A stretch of 64,000 bases of DNA from Vogesella alkaliphila (GCF_014652475.1 NZ_BMYW01000001.1:488322-552321), one strand, 5' to 3'; counted from the stretch's first letter, positions 19,336-28,607 are shown. The notes: generated by a model not told the origin, from the letters alone. Numbers and translations are program-made.

Positions 19336-19480
19336 TTTTTTGCCACAGAACCCACGGAAAACACGGAAGAAAACAAAAACGGTGAATCAAGTCGCAAGCA
19401 TCGCGAGTGTTTGTCGCGTTCTGCGGGTATCGGGCCTGGTGTTGTTGTCTGTGTTCTTCCGTGGATTCCGTGGCAAAAAG
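19336..19480. repeat. Inverted CCACGGAA-type intergenic repeat, copy B
   Basis: Left end TTTTTGCCACAGAACCCACG with a further ACACGGAAGAA unit; right end TTCTTCCGTGGATTCCGTGG running into CAAAAA, its near-complement. It sits between livF and the PaaK-like gene and is related to copy A at 14893-15012. The middle part is not shared. Confidence 0.75.
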
Positions 19481-19509
19481 GGTTTTAGCGTCTTGTGTTG
19501 GCAAAAACC

Positions 19510-20328
19510 TCACGCCAGCCAGCGTTTGCGGCGGCGGTAGTGCTTCACCTCGCGGAAGCTCTTGCGGCCTTCGCCGCCGAGGCCGAGGTAGAACTCCTTC
19601 ACGTCCTCGTTGCTGCGCAGCTCGTCGGCGCTGCCGTCCATCACCACGCGGCCGTTTTCCAGGATGTAGCCGTAGTGGGCGTAGCGCAGCGCGACGCTGG
19701 TGTTCTGTTCCGCCAGCAGGAAGCTGACGTTTTCCTGCTGGTTCAGTTCGCGCACGATCTCGAAGATCTCCTCGACGATCTGCGGTGCCAGCCCCATCGA
19801 CGGCTCGTCGAGCAGGATCATCTTTGGGTCGGCCATCATCGCGCGGCCGATGGCCACCATCTGCTGCTCGCCGCCGCTGGTGTAGCCGGCCTGGCTCTGG
19901 CGCCGCGTCTTCAGCCGCGGGAAGTAGTGGTAGATGCGCTCCAGCGCCAGCTTGATCTCGCTGCGGCTGATGGCGCGGGTGTAGGCGCCGGTGAGCAGGT
20001 TTTCCTCGACGGTGAGGTGGCCGAAGCAGTGGCGGCCTTCCATCACCTGGATCACGCCCTGTTTCACCAGCTGGTCCGGGGTGCCGTGGTCGATACGCTG
20101 GCCGCGGTATTCGATGGTGCCCTTGGTGATGTCGCCGCGCTCGGAGCGCAGCAGGCTGGAGATCGCCTTCAGCGTGGTGCTCTTGCCGGCGCCGTTGGCG
20201 CCGAGCAGGGCGACGATCTGGCCTTCCGGCACGTCCAGCGACACGCCCTTGAGCACCAGAATGACGTGGTTGTAGATCACTTCGATGTTGTTGACCGACA
20301 GCAGGTAAGGCGTTGCGGTGGCTTGCAT
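19510..20328 (-). CDS. LivF-type ABC transporter ATP-binding protein
   Basis: One of two ATPases of a Liv-type importer. The 272 residues have Walker A GANGAGKST (43-51), a signature TSGGEQQMVAIGRAMM with an unusual T in place of L, and Walker B MILLDEPSMGLAP. A basic C-terminal tail (KHYRRRKRW) is longer than in standard LivF proteins of about 235 residues. It lies downstream of the binding-protein gene in the operon. No terminator is seen before the PaaK-like gene, only the repeat. Confidence 0.9.
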   Translation of the reverse strand: MQATATPYLLSVNNIEVIYNHVILVLKGVSLDVPEGQIVALLGANGAGKSTTLKAISSLLRSERGDITKGTIEYRGQRIDHGTPDQLVKQGVIQVMEGRHCFGHLTVEENLLTGAYTRAISRSEIKLALERIYHYFPRLKTRRQSQAGYTSGGEQQMVAIGRAMMADPKMILLDEPSMGLAPQIVEEIFEIVRELNQQENVSFLLAEQNTSVALRYAHYGYILENGRVVMDGSADELRSNEDVKEFYLGLGGEGRKSFREVKHYRRRKRWLA

Positions 20329-20430
20329 GGCGTAGGCTCCGTGAGGGCCGGGGCGGAGCCCCGGCCGGGTCAGCAGTGAGGTCGGCAGGCGCCGGCGCGC
20401 GCCGAGACGGCGCGGCCGGTGCCGGCGGCA

Positions 20431-21738
20431 TTACTTCTCGGCCGCGCAGTCACGCAGCTTCATGCTCTTTTCCTGGCTGTACTTGTCGACCGAGGCCTTG
20501 ATCAGCGGCAGGGTGACGCCGGTGTCGGCCTTGATCCAGCCGGAAACCGGTTTCCAGTCCTTGCCGTCCCACTGCATGAAGCGGGTGTAGCCGCTGCCTT
20601 CGTGGTTCTGGCAGCTGGTTTTCACCTGCGGGAACATGTCGGTCACGCCCAGGTCCTGCTGCCGCTTGGCGTCGATGTTGAGGTTTTCCATGCCCCAGCG
20701 GATCTGGTCGCCGTTGAGCGTCTTGGCGCCGTATTTCTTCTGCGCGGCGCGGATCGCCTCCACCATCAGGATGCCGCTGACCACGCCGCGGTTGTAGTTG
20801 ACGGTGCCGATGAAGCCCTTGTCGGACAGGTTGCCCTTGCCGGCGCCGTACACGGTCTTCTCGATGTTCTGGATCAGCGGGAACTGCTTGCCGTCCAGCG
20901 CGAAGCTGCCGGCGATATAACCCTTGGCGGCGTCGCCGGCGGCGACGGCGTCCTCTTCCGAGCCGCCCCACCAGTTGGCGACGATGTTTTCACGCGGGAA
21001 GCCGACCTTCTGCGCCGATTTCAGCGCCGCCGGCGTCATCACCCCCCAGCTGCGCAGCAGCACGAAGTCGGGACGCGCGCGGCGGATTTCCAGCCACTGC
21101 GACTGCTGCTCGGTGCCGGGAGCCGGCACTTCCACGTGCTGCAGTTCGAAGCCGTACTTCTTCGCCATCGCGTCCAGCACCGGGATGGTTTCCTTGCCGT
21201 AGGCGGAGCCGTGGTACAGGTTGACGATCTTCTTGCCCTTGAGCTTGTCCATGCCGCCGACGCGCTGGCCGAGGAACTGCACCTTGGCGGTGGCCTGGCT
21301 CCAGTAGCTGGTGATCAGCGGGAACACGTACTTGAAGGCGCGGCCGTCCTGCGCATCGGCGCGGCCGAAGCCCATGGTCATCAGCGGAATCTTGTCCTTC
21401 TCGGCGCGGTCCATGGTGGCGTAGGTGATGCCGGTGGACATGAAGTTGAACGCCGAGGCACCGCCGTTCTTCGCCTTCAGGCGTTCGTAGCACTCCACGC
21501 CGCGGTCGTTCTTGTACTCGGTCTCGCACTCCTCGTAGGTGAGCCTGACGCCGCCGACGCCGCCTTCCTTCAGGTTGACGTAGTTGAGGTAGTCGATCAT
21601 GCCGCCGTAGAACTTGGCCCCGCCGGAGGCGTAGGCGCCGACACGGTAGCTGGGGATGGGGATGAACTGGTCGGCGGCCTGGGCCACACCGGCAACGGTC
21701 AACAGGGCGAGCGATACGGCAACAGCGGATTTCTTCAT
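20431..21738 (-). CDS. Liv-type ABC transporter substrate-binding protein
   Basis: 435-residue periplasmic binding protein with a signal peptide cleaved after AQA (MKKSAVAVSLALLTVAGVAQA). The mature protein opens with DQFIPIPSYRVGAYASGG rather than the VKIG start of amino-acid binders. It has four cysteines in the mature part (ECETEYKND, VECYERL, SCQNHE, RDCAAEK). This longer subgroup occurs beside acyl-CoA ligases and is thought to bind carboxylic acids instead of amino acids; the ligand here is unknown. AGGAGA precedes the ATG at 21738. Confidence 0.88.
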   Translation of the reverse strand: MKKSAVAVSLALLTVAGVAQAADQFIPIPSYRVGAYASGGAKFYGGMIDYLNYVNLKEGGVGGVRLTYEECETEYKNDRGVECYERLKAKNGGASAFNFMSTGITYATMDRAEKDKIPLMTMGFGRADAQDGRAFKYVFPLITSYWSQATAKVQFLGQRVGGMDKLKGKKIVNLYHGSAYGKETIPVLDAMAKKYGFELQHVEVPAPGTEQQSQWLEIRRARPDFVLLRSWGVMTPAALKSAQKVGFPRENIVANWWGGSEEDAVAAGDAAKGYIAGSFALDGKQFPLIQNIEKTVYGAGKGNLSDKGFIGTVNYNRGVVSGILMVEAIRAAQKKYGAKTLNGDQIRWGMENLNIDAKRQQDLGVTDMFPQVKTSCQNHEGSGYTRFMQWDGKDWKPVSGWIKADTGVTLPLIKASVDKYSQEKSMKLRDCAAEK

Positions 21739-21837
21739 GGTGATGTCTCCTGGTCTTTCTCTGTTGTGGTGCTGCTTGGGGTCATGCATCGGCTGGCCGC
21801 GACCTTGCGGCCAACCTTTAGGTCATTGCCTGGTGCG

Positions 21838-22902
21838 TCAGTGCGGGAACGGCCACACGCGCAGTTTTTCCTTGGCGATCTGCCACAGCCGGGCGAGGCC
21901 GTGCGGCTCGACGATCAGGAAGAAGATGATCAGGCCGCCGAACAGCATCATTTCCAGGTTGGCGAGGAACTGGGTGCTGATCGCGCCGTGGAAGGCCTGG
22001 CCGAGCAGGTTCAGGCAGATCGGCAGCAGCACGATGAAGGCGGCGCCGAGGAAGGAGCCGAGGATGCTGCCGACACCGCCGACGATGATCATGAACAGCA
22101 CCTGGAAGGAGCGGTGCAGGTCGAAGGCCTGCGCGTCGACGGTGCCCAGCAGCACGAAGGCGTACAGTGCGCCGGCCACACCGCAGTAGAACGAGCTGAT
22201 GGCGAAGGCGAGCAGCTTGGTGCGCAGCATCGGGATGCCGATCACCTCGGCGGCGACGTCCATGTCGCGGATCGCCATCCAGGCGCGGCCGATGCTGGCG
22301 CGGGCCATGTTCTTCGCCGCCAGCGCCATCAGCGCCACGATGGACAGCGTCAGCAGGTACTTGCTGGCCGGGGTGTCGATGGCGATGCCGAACACCTGCA
22401 TCGGTGGCGCCGTGATCACGCCGGAGCTGCTGTAATTGGTGAACCAGCCGAACTTGGTGAACACCCACTCGATGAAGAACTGCGCCGCCAGCGTCGCCAC
22501 CGCCAGGTAGAAGCCCTTGATGCGCAGGGACGGCAGGCCGAAGGCGACGCCGACCAGCGCCGCCGACAGGCCGCCGAGGAAGATGGCGAGCAGCAGCGGC
22601 ATGCCCGGCAGGCGCAGCATGAAGTTGTAGGTGGCAAACGCGCCCACCGCCATGAACGCCGCCGAGCCCAGCGACAGCTGCCCGGCGTAGCCGGTGAGGA
22701 TGTTCAGCCCCAGTGCCGCCAGCGACAGGATCAGGAAGGGGATCAGGATGCCGGACAGCAGGTAGTCGCTGCCCAGCCCCGGCAGCACCACGAAGGCGAG
22801 CGCGAGCAGGGCGGCGATGAACAGCCGGTCCTGGGCTATGGTGAGGATGGCGGAATCCGCCGCGTAGGAACTCTTGAACTGACCCGATTCACGGTAGAAC
22901 AT
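21838..22902 (-). CDS. LivM-type ABC transporter permease
   Basis: 354-residue inner-membrane permease with about nine or ten hydrophobic helices. It has the family segments GLNILTGYAGQLSLGSAAFMAVGA and AIRDMDVAAEVIGIP (cytoplasmic coupling loop), plus LGTVDAQAFDLHRSFQVLFMIIVGGVGS. Its start lies three bases after the livH stop, so the two permeases are tightly coupled. Confidence 0.92.
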   Translation of the reverse strand: MFYRESGQFKSSYAADSAILTIAQDRLFIAALLALAFVVLPGLGSDYLLSGILIPFLILSLAALGLNILTGYAGQLSLGSAAFMAVGAFATYNFMLRLPGMPLLLAIFLGGLSAALVGVAFGLPSLRIKGFYLAVATLAAQFFIEWVFTKFGWFTNYSSSGVITAPPMQVFGIAIDTPASKYLLTLSIVALMALAAKNMARASIGRAWMAIRDMDVAAEVIGIPMLRTKLLAFAISSFYCGVAGALYAFVLLGTVDAQAFDLHRSFQVLFMIIVGGVGSILGSFLGAAFIVLLPICLNLLGQAFHGAISTQFLANLEMMLFGGLIIFFLIVEPHGLARLWQIAKEKLRVWPFPH

Positions 22903-22905
22903 GGT

Positions 22906-23793
22906 TTACACCCTCTCGATATGTTTTTCGCCGAACAGGCCTTCCGGACGCACCAGCAGGAACAGCAGCGCCAGCATGTAAGGGAACCAGTTCTCGATGC
23001 CGCCGCCGACGAACGGCCCCAGGTAGACCTCGGCCAGCTTCTCGCCGGCGCCGATGATCAGGCCGCCGATGATGGCGCCAGGCACCGAGGTGAAGCCGCC
23101 GAGGATCAGCACCGGCAGCGCCTTCAGCACCACCAGCGTCAGCGCGAACTGCACGCCGAGGCGCGAGCCCCACAGCAGGCCGGCGACCAGCGCCACGAAA
23201 CCGGCGACGCCCCACACGATGGCCCAGATGTGCTTCAGCGGAATGCCGACCGACATCGCCGCCTGGTGGTCGTCGGCCACCGCGCGCAGCGCGCGCCCCA
23301 GCTTGGTCTTGCTGAAGAACAGCGCGAGCGCCGCCACCAGCGTGCCGCCGACCGCGGCGGCGAACAGGTCGAACTTGGAGATGAACACGCCGCCGACGTC
23401 GAACGGCTCGTCGGCGATGCCCAGCTCCAGGCCGTGCACGTCGGTGCCCCACACCATCTGCGCCAGCCCTTCGAGGAAGAAGGACAGGCCGATGGTGGCC
23501 ATGAACAGCGTGATCGGCGGCTGGTTGACCAGCGGCCGCAGCACCACCCGCTCGATGCCGACGCCGAGCAGCACCATCAGCGCCAGCGTCAGCAGCAGCG
23601 CGATCCAGAACGGCACGCCCATCGCCTGGATGGAGACGAAGGACAGCGCGGCAAACAGCACCATCGCGCCCTGCGCAAAGTTGAACACGCCGGAGGCCTT
23701 GTAGATCAGCACGAAGCCCAGCGCCACCAGCGAATACATCACGCCGGCGAGCAGACCGCCCACCAGCACCTCAAGGAAAAACTGCCATTCCAT
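22906..23793 (-). CDS. LivH-type ABC transporter permease
   Basis: 295-residue inner-membrane permease with about eight hydrophobic segments. It carries the LivH motifs GVMYSLVALGFVLIYKASGVFNFAQGAM, the coupling loop RAVADDHQAAMSVGIP and ILGGFTSVPGAIIGG. The ATG at 23793 has AAGGAGC upstream. The open frame reads 14 codons further, through a copy of the GGCCAAC repeat, and this part is discarded. An inverted repeat and a 22-bp palindrome separate it from livG. Confidence 0.92.
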   Translation of the reverse strand: MEWQFFLEVLVGGLLAGVMYSLVALGFVLIYKASGVFNFAQGAMVLFAALSFVSIQAMGVPFWIALLLTLALMVLLGVGIERVVLRPLVNQPPITLFMATIGLSFFLEGLAQMVWGTDVHGLELGIADEPFDVGGVFISKFDLFAAAVGGTLVAALALFFSKTKLGRALRAVADDHQAAMSVGIPLKHIWAIVWGVAGFVALVAGLLWGSRLGVQFALTLVVLKALPVLILGGFTSVPGAIIGGLIIGAGEKLAEVYLGPFVGGGIENWFPYMLALLFLLVRPEGLFGEKHIERV

Positions 23794-23813
23794 GTCTTGC
23801 TCCTTGCCTGGCG

Positions 23814-23835
23814 TTGCGGCCAACGTTGGCCGCAA
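23814..23835. repeat. Perfect 22-bp palindrome made of two repeat-motif half sites
   Basis: TTGCGGCCAAC and GTTGGCCGCAA meet directly, without a loop, 21 bases upstream of livH. These are two head-to-head copies of the variant (CGTTGGCCGCAA) of the window-wide repeat. It lies inside the transporter operon, so it is probably not a strong terminator. Confidence 0.8.
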
Positions 23836-23846
23836 CCGGCGTTAAC

Positions 23847-23989
23847 GGGCACCTCGAAAAACCTGCTGCGCCAGCCGATTGCTGCGTTGCATCGTCCTCG
23901 CTCCCTCGCTGTACGCCTTGTACTATCTCGGTCGCTGCGGGCGCTGCGCCTTGCACTCGACGGGCTCGCGACGGTTTTTCGAAGTGCCC
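23847..23989. repeat. MITE-like element between livG and livH
   Basis: A 143-base element whose ends are 17-base inverted repeats with one mismatch (GGGCACCTCGAAAAACC and GGTTTTTCGAAGTGCCC). The interior has several CTCG/CGCTGCG words and no open frame worth calling. No second copy was seen in the window. It could be a small non-autonomous transposon or a BIME-like repeat. It splits livG from livH inside an operon. Confidence 0.7.
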
Positions 23990-23998
23990 TAACGGCGA

Positions 23999-24787
23999 TT
24001 AGTGGGAGGTGCCGAGGTAGGCGGCGATCACGTCGGCATTGCCGCGGATCTCGTCCGGGGTGCCGTCGCCGATCTTCTTGCCGTAGTCGAGCACCACCAC
24101 GCGGTCGGAGATGTCCATCACCACGCCCATGTCGTGCTCGATCAGTACGATGGTGGTGCCGAACTCGTCGTTGACGTCGAGGATGAAGCGGCACATGTCC
24201 TGCTTTTCCTCCACGTTCATGCCGGCCATCGGCTCGTCCAAGAGCAGCAGCGTCGGCTCGGCGGCCAGCGCCCGCGCCAGCTCGACGCGCTTTTGCAGGC
24301 CGTAGGGCAGGCGCCCGACCGGGGTCTTGCGGATGTGCTGGATCTCGAGGAAGTCGATGATCTTTTCCACCTGTTCGCGGTTGGCGATTTCCTCGCGCTG
24401 GGTGCGGCCCCAGTACAGCGCCTGCTGGATGAAGTTGGAACGCATCTTCAGGTTGCGGCCGGTCATGATGTTGTCCAGCACGCTCATGCCCTTGAACAGC
24501 GCGATGTTCTGGAAGGTGCGCGCGATGCCCTGGCGCGCCGCCTCGTGCGGCCGCATCTTGCTGCGCGCCTCGCCGCGGTAGATCACGCGGCCCTGCTGCG
24601 GGTGGTAGACGCCGTTGATCACGTTCAGCATCGAGCTCTTGCCGGCGCCGTTGGGGCCGATGATGGACAGCACTTCGTGCTCGCGCACTTCCAGGCTGAT
24701 GTTGGTCAGCGCTTTCACGCCGCCGAAGGACAGCGAGATGGCTTCGGCTTGCAGGATGACGTCGCCGATTTTGCGGTGCGGGTTCAT
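23999..24787 (-). CDS. LivG-type ABC transporter ATP-binding protein
   Basis: 262-residue ATPase with Walker A GPNGAGKSS (44-52), a degenerate signature LPYGLQKRVELARALA, Walker B LLLLDEPMAGMN and the LivG-typical C-terminus (GDGTPDEIRGNADVIAAYLG). Its ATG overlaps the stop of the acyl-CoA ligase (ATGA), so ligase and transporter are translationally coupled. A longer reading of the same frame into the ligase gene is only an overlap artefact. Confidence 0.92.
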   Translation of the reverse strand: MNPHRKIGDVILQAEAISLSFGGVKALTNISLEVREHEVLSIIGPNGAGKSSMLNVINGVYHPQQGRVIYRGEARSKMRPHEAARQGIARTFQNIALFKGMSVLDNIMTGRNLKMRSNFIQQALYWGRTQREEIANREQVEKIIDFLEIQHIRKTPVGRLPYGLQKRVELARALAAEPTLLLLDEPMAGMNVEEKQDMCRFILDVNDEFGTTIVLIEHDMGVVMDISDRVVVLDYGKKIGDGTPDEIRGNADVIAAYLGTSH

Positions 24788-26766
24788 GCGGCCTCCTTGG
24801 CGGTGGCGGGGAAGGTTTTGGCGTCGCGGATTTTCACCGTGGCGCGGATGTTGCCGCTGCGGCCGTCCTCGAACTTGACCTGCGCGTCGATGGTGCAGTC
24901 GCGCGCGTCGCTGTTGAGGGCGGCGATCAGCGGGGCGTAGCGCTCGGCGATGAACTTGCGGCGCACCTTGCGGGTGCGGGTCAGCTCGCCGTCGTCGGCG
25001 TCCAGCTCCTTGTGCAGGATCAGGAAGCGCCGGATCTGGCTGCCGGCCAGCCGCGGGTCGGTGGCGAGGTCGGCGTTCATCTTCTCGATGCACTCGCGGA
25101 TCAGCTCGTACACCGGCTCCTGGCCGGCGAGATCGGTGTAGCCGGTGTAGGCGAGGCCGCGTTTTTCCGCCCAGTTGCCGACCGCGATCAGGTCGATGTT
25201 GATGAAGGCGGTGGCGTAGTCGCAGCCGTCGCCGAAGGCGACCACTTCCTTGATCTGCTGGAAGAATTTCAGCTTGTTTTCCAGGTATTTCGGTGCGAAC
25301 AGGCTGCCGCCGTTCATGCGGCCAACGTCCTTGGCGCGGTCGATGATCTTGAGGTGGCCGTCCTCGTCGAAGAAGCCGGCGTCGCCGCTGTGCACCCAGC
25401 CTTCGCTGTTGCGCGTCTCGGCAGTGGCGTCGTCGCGCTTCCAGTAGCTGTGGAAGGTGCCGGGGCCGCGGAACAGCACCTCGCCGCTGTCGGCGATCTT
25501 CACCTCCACCCCCGGTACCGGCACGCCGACGGTGTCCGGCTTGACCTTGTCGTTGGGGTGCACGCACACCATCACGTAGGCCTCGGTCTGGCCGTACAGC
25601 TGCTTGATGTTGACGCCGATGGCGCGGTAGAAGTCGAACAGCTCGGGGCCGATGGCCTCGCCGGCGGTGTAGGCGAGCTTCAAGCGGGTGAAGCCGAGCA
25701 CGTTCTTCACCGGGCCGTAGACCAGCATCTCGCCCAGCTTGTAGCCGACGCGGTCCCAGAAGCCGACCGGCTTGCCCTCCAGGATGGCGGTGCCGACGCG
25801 GCGGGCGTGGTCCATGAAGTAGTGGAACATCTTGTACTTGAGGCGGCCGGCGTCCTCCATGCGGATCATCACCTGGGTCAGCAGGTTCTCGTACACGCGC
25901 GGCGGGGCGAAGTAGTAGGTCGGCCCGATCTCGCGCATGTCGGTCATCACCGTGTCGCTGGACTCGGGGCAGGACACGCAGAAGCCGGTGACCAGCGATT
26001 GCGCGTAGGAGAACAGGTTGTCGCCGACCCACGCCATCGGCAGGTAGGCCAGCACTTCCTCGTGCTCGGTGAGACCCTCAAGGTTGGCCGCATTGCGCGC
26101 GGTGATGATCATGCTGTCGTTGGTGTGCAGCACGCCCTTGGGATTGCCGGTGGTGCCGGAGGTGTACAGCATGATGGCCGGATCGCCGCCGCGGCCGAGG
26201 TCGACCATGTTCTGGAACAGCTGCGGGTGCTCGTCGTGCTGCACGCGCCCCAAGCCCAGGATTTCGGCGATGTCGTAGAGGCCTGCCTGCTGGTAGTGGC
26301 GCAGGCCGCGCGCGTCGTCGTAGACGATGGCCTGCAGCGTCGGCAGGCGGTCGCGGATTTCCAGCAGCTTGTCGACCTGTTCCTGGTCCTCGACCACCGC
26401 CATCACCACTTCGGCGTCGGACAGCACGAACACCATCTCCTCGGCCGCCGAGTCCTGGTACAGCGGCACCGGCACGCCGCCCAGACACTGCGCCGCCATG
26501 ATCGCCATGTACAGGCGCGGGCGGTTGTCGCCGATCACGGCCAGACGGTCGCCGCGCTGGAAGCCCTTGCTGGCAAGGCCGAGGGCGAGGGCGCGCACTT
26601 CGGTCGCCACCTCCTGCCAGCTCCAGGTCTGCCAGATGCCGAGGTCTTTCTCACGCATCGCCGGGCGCGCGCCACGTTGCTGGGCGTGGGCCAGCAGCAG
26701 CTTGGGGAACGTGTCTGCCGGATAGCCATGCGCGATGGCGGGGCGGACAGTTTCAGGCTTGGCCAT
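24784..26766 (-). CDS. Long-chain-fatty-acid-CoA ligase-like AMP-dependent synthetase
   Basis: 660-residue adenylate-forming ligase: P-loop TSGTTGNPKG at 202-211, YGQTEAYVMV in the acyl-binding region, GWVHSGDAGFFDEDGHLKIIDRAKD in the hinge region and a late Lys-containing C-terminal domain. The family is annotated as long-chain acyl-CoA synthetase. In operons with Liv-type importers it probably activates an imported acid instead. The start has GGAG eight bases upstream. It heads the operon ligase-livG-livH-livM-binding protein-livF-PaaK-like ligase. A LiuR-type operator lies 142 bases upstream, within a 305-base gap to the next gene that otherwise shows only a hairpin. Confidence 0.88.
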   Translation of the reverse strand: MAKPETVRPAIAHGYPADTFPKLLLAHAQQRGARPAMREKDLGIWQTWSWQEVATEVRALALGLASKGFQRGDRLAVIGDNRPRLYMAIMAAQCLGGVPVPLYQDSAAEEMVFVLSDAEVVMAVVEDQEQVDKLLEIRDRLPTLQAIVYDDARGLRHYQQAGLYDIAEILGLGRVQHDEHPQLFQNMVDLGRGGDPAIMLYTSGTTGNPKGVLHTNDSMIITARNAANLEGLTEHEEVLAYLPMAWVGDNLFSYAQSLVTGFCVSCPESSDTVMTDMREIGPTYYFAPPRVYENLLTQVMIRMEDAGRLKYKMFHYFMDHARRVGTAILEGKPVGFWDRVGYKLGEMLVYGPVKNVLGFTRLKLAYTAGEAIGPELFDFYRAIGVNIKQLYGQTEAYVMVCVHPNDKVKPDTVGVPVPGVEVKIADSGEVLFRGPGTFHSYWKRDDATAETRNSEGWVHSGDAGFFDEDGHLKIIDRAKDVGRMNGGSLFAPKYLENKLKFFQQIKEVVAFGDGCDYATAFINIDLIAVGNWAEKRGLAYTGYTDLAGQEPVYELIRECIEKMNADLATDPRLAGSQIRRFLILHKELDADDGELTRTRKVRRKFIAERYAPLIAALNSDARDCTIDAQVKFEDGRSGNIRATVKIRDAKTFPATAKEAA

Positions 26767-26907
26767 TCTCGTGTCTCCTCTTGTGTTTTTTTGGGCGGCA
26801 GCAGGCTGCCACGGGTGGTGCGTGGCCCGGAACGGGCGGGGGTGATGCCGGGTAAAATCAGACAGGCTTGTGGCCAGTGGGAATGCGGAAGGCTTGTGGC
26901 CTTTGCG

Positions 26908-26923
26908 TTGACGTAAACGTCAA
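26908..26923. promoter_or_regulatory. LiuR-type operator in front of the ligase/transporter operon
   Basis: TTGACGTAAACGTCAA, identical over all 16 bases to the mmsA operator. The 18 bases to its right in both places include an AAGCAAGCGCT element. A good -10 at 17 bases is not visible here, so the exact promoter is unclear. Confidence 0.78.
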
Positions 26924-27010
26924 CTTGGTGTGACTAAGCTAAAGCAAGCGCTCGGTTTTATGCAAAGGGTTTTTATGAACGGCGGGTTTACTGCGTTGCG
27001 TCATGTTGTG

Positions 27011-27046
27011 CTTCCGTCACAGCGGCGGGCGCTGCCGTGACGGAAG
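27011..27046 (-). terminator. Hairpin downstream of the hydroxyacyl-CoA dehydrogenase gene
   Basis: Arms CTTCCGTCAC (27011-27020) and GTGACGGAAG (27037-27046) are perfectly complementary, with a further AGCG/CGCT pairing inside. No T-run follows, so it may be a rho-independent-like stop or an mRNA stabiliser. Confidence 0.45.
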
Positions 27047-27071
27047 TATCTGATCTGGCTAGGAAATCGGC

Positions 27072-27920
<849 letters not shown>

Positions 27921-27959
27921 AGCGGTTCTCCTGTTGGGGTGCACTAAAATTATTTCCAG

Positions 27960-27975
27960 TTTACGTTAACGTCAA
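27960..27975. promoter_or_regulatory. LiuR-type operator between hydroxyacyl-CoA dehydrogenase and liuR-like gene
   Basis: TTTACGTTAACGTCAA. On the minus strand its TTGACG plus TAATTT at a 17-base spacing form a good promoter for the dehydrogenase gene. Lying between divergent genes, it could also control the regulator gene itself (autoregulation, inferred). Confidence 0.75.
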
Positions 27976-28039
27976 CTAAAGTGATAGCAAGGGCACCGGA
28001 TTGTGGTGCCGGCTGCGCGTTTTGTTGCCGGCGCCGGGC

Positions 28040-28059
28040 CTTGCCGGATGTCCGGCAAG
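28040..28059. other. Short perfect hairpin in the leader of the MerR gene
   Basis: CTTGCCGGA, TG loop, TCCGGCAAG. A TACAAT box (28073-28078) follows. It may be part of the regulator's promoter region; no function is evident. Confidence 0.35.
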
Positions 28060-28132
28060 GGGCCGCCCGTATTACAATTGCGGGTGGCCGACAAGAGCCG
28101 AGTATCTGGACAGTTCAAGCAAGGGGGTTGCC

Positions 28133-28540
28133 GTGGTTGTCTCTGCTGATCGTACATTCAGCATTTCCGAGTTGGCGCAGGAGTTCGACGTCACCACCCG
28201 GGCGATCCGGTTTTACGAGGCCGAGGGCCTGCTGACGCCAGAGCGCAAGGGTCAGCGCCGCATCTATTCGCGGCGCGACCGCGTGCGGCTGATGCTGACG
28301 CTGCGCGGCAAGCGCATCGGCCTGTCGCTGCAGGAAATCCGTGAGCTGTTCGAGCTGTACGACGCGGCCAACACCGACGAGCCGCAGCTGATGAAATTCG
28401 TCGACATCCTGTCGCGGCGCGAGCGGCAGCTGTTGCAGCAGCTGGACGACATCCAGCTGGTGCTGAAGGAAATCGGCCAGCTGCGCGGCCAGTGCGAGCA
28501 GTGGATGGAAAAGCGCACCGGCGGTCTGCCCGATCTGTAA
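28133..28540 (+). CDS. liuR: MerR-family transcriptional regulator, LiuR-like
   Basis: A 135-residue regulator with a winged-helix MerR head (FSISELAQEFDVTTRAIRFYEAEG, arginine-rich RRIYSRRDRVRL wing) and a C-terminal coiled coil (RRERQLLQQLDDIQLVLKEI) for dimerisation. It has no cysteine pair for metal binding, as in LiuR, the regulator of branched-chain amino acid and fatty-acid breakdown in proteobacteria. I start it at the GTG at 28133, which has AAGGGGG six bases upstream; the open frame begins earlier without a better start. Four operators of one type surround it. MerR regulators often activate, but LiuR is described as a repressor relieved by acyl-CoA intermediates. Confidence 0.82.
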   Translation: MVVSADRTFSISELAQEFDVTTRAIRFYEAEGLLTPERKGQRRIYSRRDRVRLMLTLRGKRIGLSLQEIRELFELYDAANTDEPQLMKFVDILSRRERQLLQQLDDIQLVLKEIGQLRGQCEQWMEKRTGGLPDL

Positions 28541-28607
28541 GCCGGCGCCGGCCGGTTTTTGTGTTTGTGCCACAGCCGCTGCGATGCGGCTTGTTTTTTG
28601 TGGTTAG

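Noticed and set aside
20419-24174. A 1251-codon open frame on the plus strand across the transporter operon
   Set aside because: It lies opposite five recognisable transporter genes, is made of low-complexity Gln/His/Arg-rich sequence and crosses the repeat element. No family motif.
23999-26032. LivG as a 677-residue protein fused to part of the ligase
   Set aside because: The frame is open upstream only by chance. The ligase is read in another frame and its stop overlaps a proper livG ATG.
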